In this document: piece after piece, positions 63,037 to 64,000 of the stretch
Layout: every line of letters starts with the position of its first letter
Numbering within the stretch: the first letter of the stretch is position 1
NCBI GenBank assembly: GCA_934434555.1
Contig: CAKRZX010000013.1
Span: forward strand, 1-64,000
Direction of reading: 5' to 3'
DNA length: 64,000 nucleotides
Source of the DNA: an uncultured Clostridia bacterium
Lineage (GTDB): Bacteria > Bacillota > Clostridia > Christensenellales > QALW01
The notes under the pieces: generated by a model
The model's input: the letters and a program-made list of their open reading frames with translations, nothing else
Told to the model about the DNA's origin: nothing
The model's database searches: none
Program-made: the position numbers and the translations under genes

Positions 63037-64000
63037 ATGAAGTCAACTTACCGCTCGGCGCACGAAAACATAACACAGTTAAGGCATATCCGCTGGACCC
63101 TCATATGGTACGATTTGGCGGTTTATCTCTTTATAGCCATGTGGATTATTTTTTTCACTTCCGGCGGCGATTTGCTTTCGGTAAACGGCAAAATCTATCA
63201 AATTGCCCTTGCGGGTGTATTCTGTTTTGTTTTTCGCTTTATTTTCAACGTTTATCGGCAGATTTGGCGCTACGGCGGCATTCAAACCTATATAAGGCTT
63301 CTCGTTTCCGACTTCTGCGCCTACGTTTGCTACTATATTGCACAGTCGCTTATTCCCGTTTGGCATTTGCCTTTTGCAACATCTTTAAGCGTTTCGTGCC
63401 TTACTTTGCTGGCGGCGCTTTCAATGCGCATGGTTTACAGGTATGCCTATAAGTGCTGCAAAACCGAAACGCCAATAGGCAAAATAATGAGTGTGCTTAT
63501 AACGATTTTTGCGGGGAACACGGTCAAACTTGAAGAGGGACCGAAAGTAAATAAAATCAACGTTGCCATTATCGGTGCGGGCAGAGTGGGTGTTACTCTT
63601 GCCGAGGAACTTCTCAACAACAAAAATTCCGCTTATATTCCCAGATGTTTTGTAGACGTTTCGCCGGCAAAGGTGGGAAGAGAGGTTTTCGGACTTCACG
63701 TGCTTGACGAAAAGTCCGCCACAGGTGACGTGTTACGGGAATTTGATATTCACGAGGTAATTTTTGCGCTGCCGCAGATGTCATCGGAAGAAAAACTTAA
63801 ACTTTACGAACATTATAAAGGAATGGGCTGTAAAGTTAAGGTGTACGATTTTCCCACAATCCGTCAGGAAGGTTCGGGAAAACGTCATTTGCGCGAGTTT
63901 GACATAGAAGAACTGCTTTTCAGAAAGCCGATTATGGTAATCAACGGCGAAACAAACCGCTTTTACGAAAACAAAACCGTACTGATTACGGGCGGCGGCG
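63037..64000 (+). CDS. FlaA1/CapD-type polysaccharide biosynthesis protein (truncated by window end)
   Basis: The first 321 codons are visible and the gene continues past the window. Four membrane helices lie at about 22-45, 55-75, 95-115 and 120-135. A first Rossmann-like CoA-binding domain follows at about 165-280 (VAIIGAGRVGVTLAEELL). The catalytic NDP-sugar dehydratase domain starts at the edge (FYENKTVLITGGG). The family makes UDP-linked 4-keto-6-deoxy or epimerised sugars for capsule or glycoprotein glycans. AAGT-type weak ribosome site GGAAG ahead of ATG. Confidence 0.88.
   Translation, partial: MKSTYRSAHENITQLRHIRWTLIWYDLAVYLFIAMWIIFFTSGGDLLSVNGKIYQIALAGVFCFVFRFIFNVYRQIWRYGGIQTYIRLLVSDFCAYVCYYIAQSLIPVWHLPFATSLSVSCLTLLAALSMRMVYRYAYKCCKTETPIGKIMSVLITIFAGNTVKLEEGPKVNKINVAIIGAGRVGVTLAEELLNNKNSAYIPRCFVDVSPAKVGREVFGLHVLDEKSATGDVLREFDIHEVIFALPQMSSEEKLKLYEHYKGMGCKVKVYDFPTIRQEGSGKRHLREFDIEELLFRKPIMVINGETNRFYENKTVLITGGG

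Overview
The window looks like the chromosome of an anaerobic, spore-forming Bacillota bacterium of class Clostridia, probably a host-associated one. The evidence is a spoVAC-spoVAD-spoVAE germination operon, Gram-positive surface proteins with InlB-type repeats and an LPxTG-like tail, a SipW/TasA fibre locus, FeoAAB ferrous-iron uptake, and strong AGGAGG ribosome-binding sites throughout. The species cannot be named from sequence alone. No database search was run; family names rest on recognised motifs, lengths and gene order.

Layout. 0-8.07 kb: right part of an integrative element, with a surface protein, a leader-peptide/attenuator region, a small sigma factor, a MazF-like toxin and three tandem large-serine-recombinase genes. 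8.4-10.05 kb: a tyrosine recombinase gene flanked by 19-bp inverted repeats, with an outward-facing promoter inside the flanked segment. This has the architecture of a phase-variation switch. 10.1-19.9 kb: TetR regulator, SipW-type signal peptidase, six TasA/camelysin-like proteins, a 1078-residue adhesin and a membrane-tethered partner, apparently a biofilm or surface-fibre factory that the switch could control. 19.9-21.8 kb: sugar oxidoreductase and isomerase. 22.09-29.30 kb: a complete-looking 7.2-kb filamentous-phage (inovirus-like) prophage inserted in a tRNA-Lys gene, with 45-bp att repeats, two operator-overlapped promoters, coat-like membrane microproteins, a Zot/pI ATPase, a Rep and an integrase.

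29.3-41.9 kb: tRNA-Gly/tRNA-Lys, small membrane and regulatory genes, then an iron regulon (feoA-feoA-feoB-Cys-rich peptide; later DUF2325-DUF3793-flavodoxin). Both iron-type operons carry GTTAGC-N4-GCTAAC boxes. An ABC exporter, an HMA protein and an AraC regulator lie between them. The DUF2325 gene carries an in-frame 262-bp MITE-like insertion with terminal inverted repeats and an 8-bp target duplication. 41.9-48.7 kb: pstSCAB-phoU-phoB-phoR, with a striking triplicated 130-bp hairpin-rich repeat between phoU and phoB. 48.7-58.8 kb: phosphopantetheinyl transferase, AraC and DeoR regulators, oxidoreductase, a HAD-G1P dehydrogenase-HAD operon, and a MurNAc recycling operon (HTH-MurK fusion, murQ, GH42-like protein). 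58.8-60.7 kb: spoVA genes. 60.9-63.0 kb: duplicated XRE/SLOG modules, one decayed. 63.0-64.0 kb: start of a FlaA1/CapD-type polysaccharide enzyme cut by the window edge.

The most novel-looking systems are the recombinase switch next to the multi-paralog TasA locus, the compact clostridial inovirus prophage, the MITE inside the iron-regulated gene, and the triplicated phoB leader.
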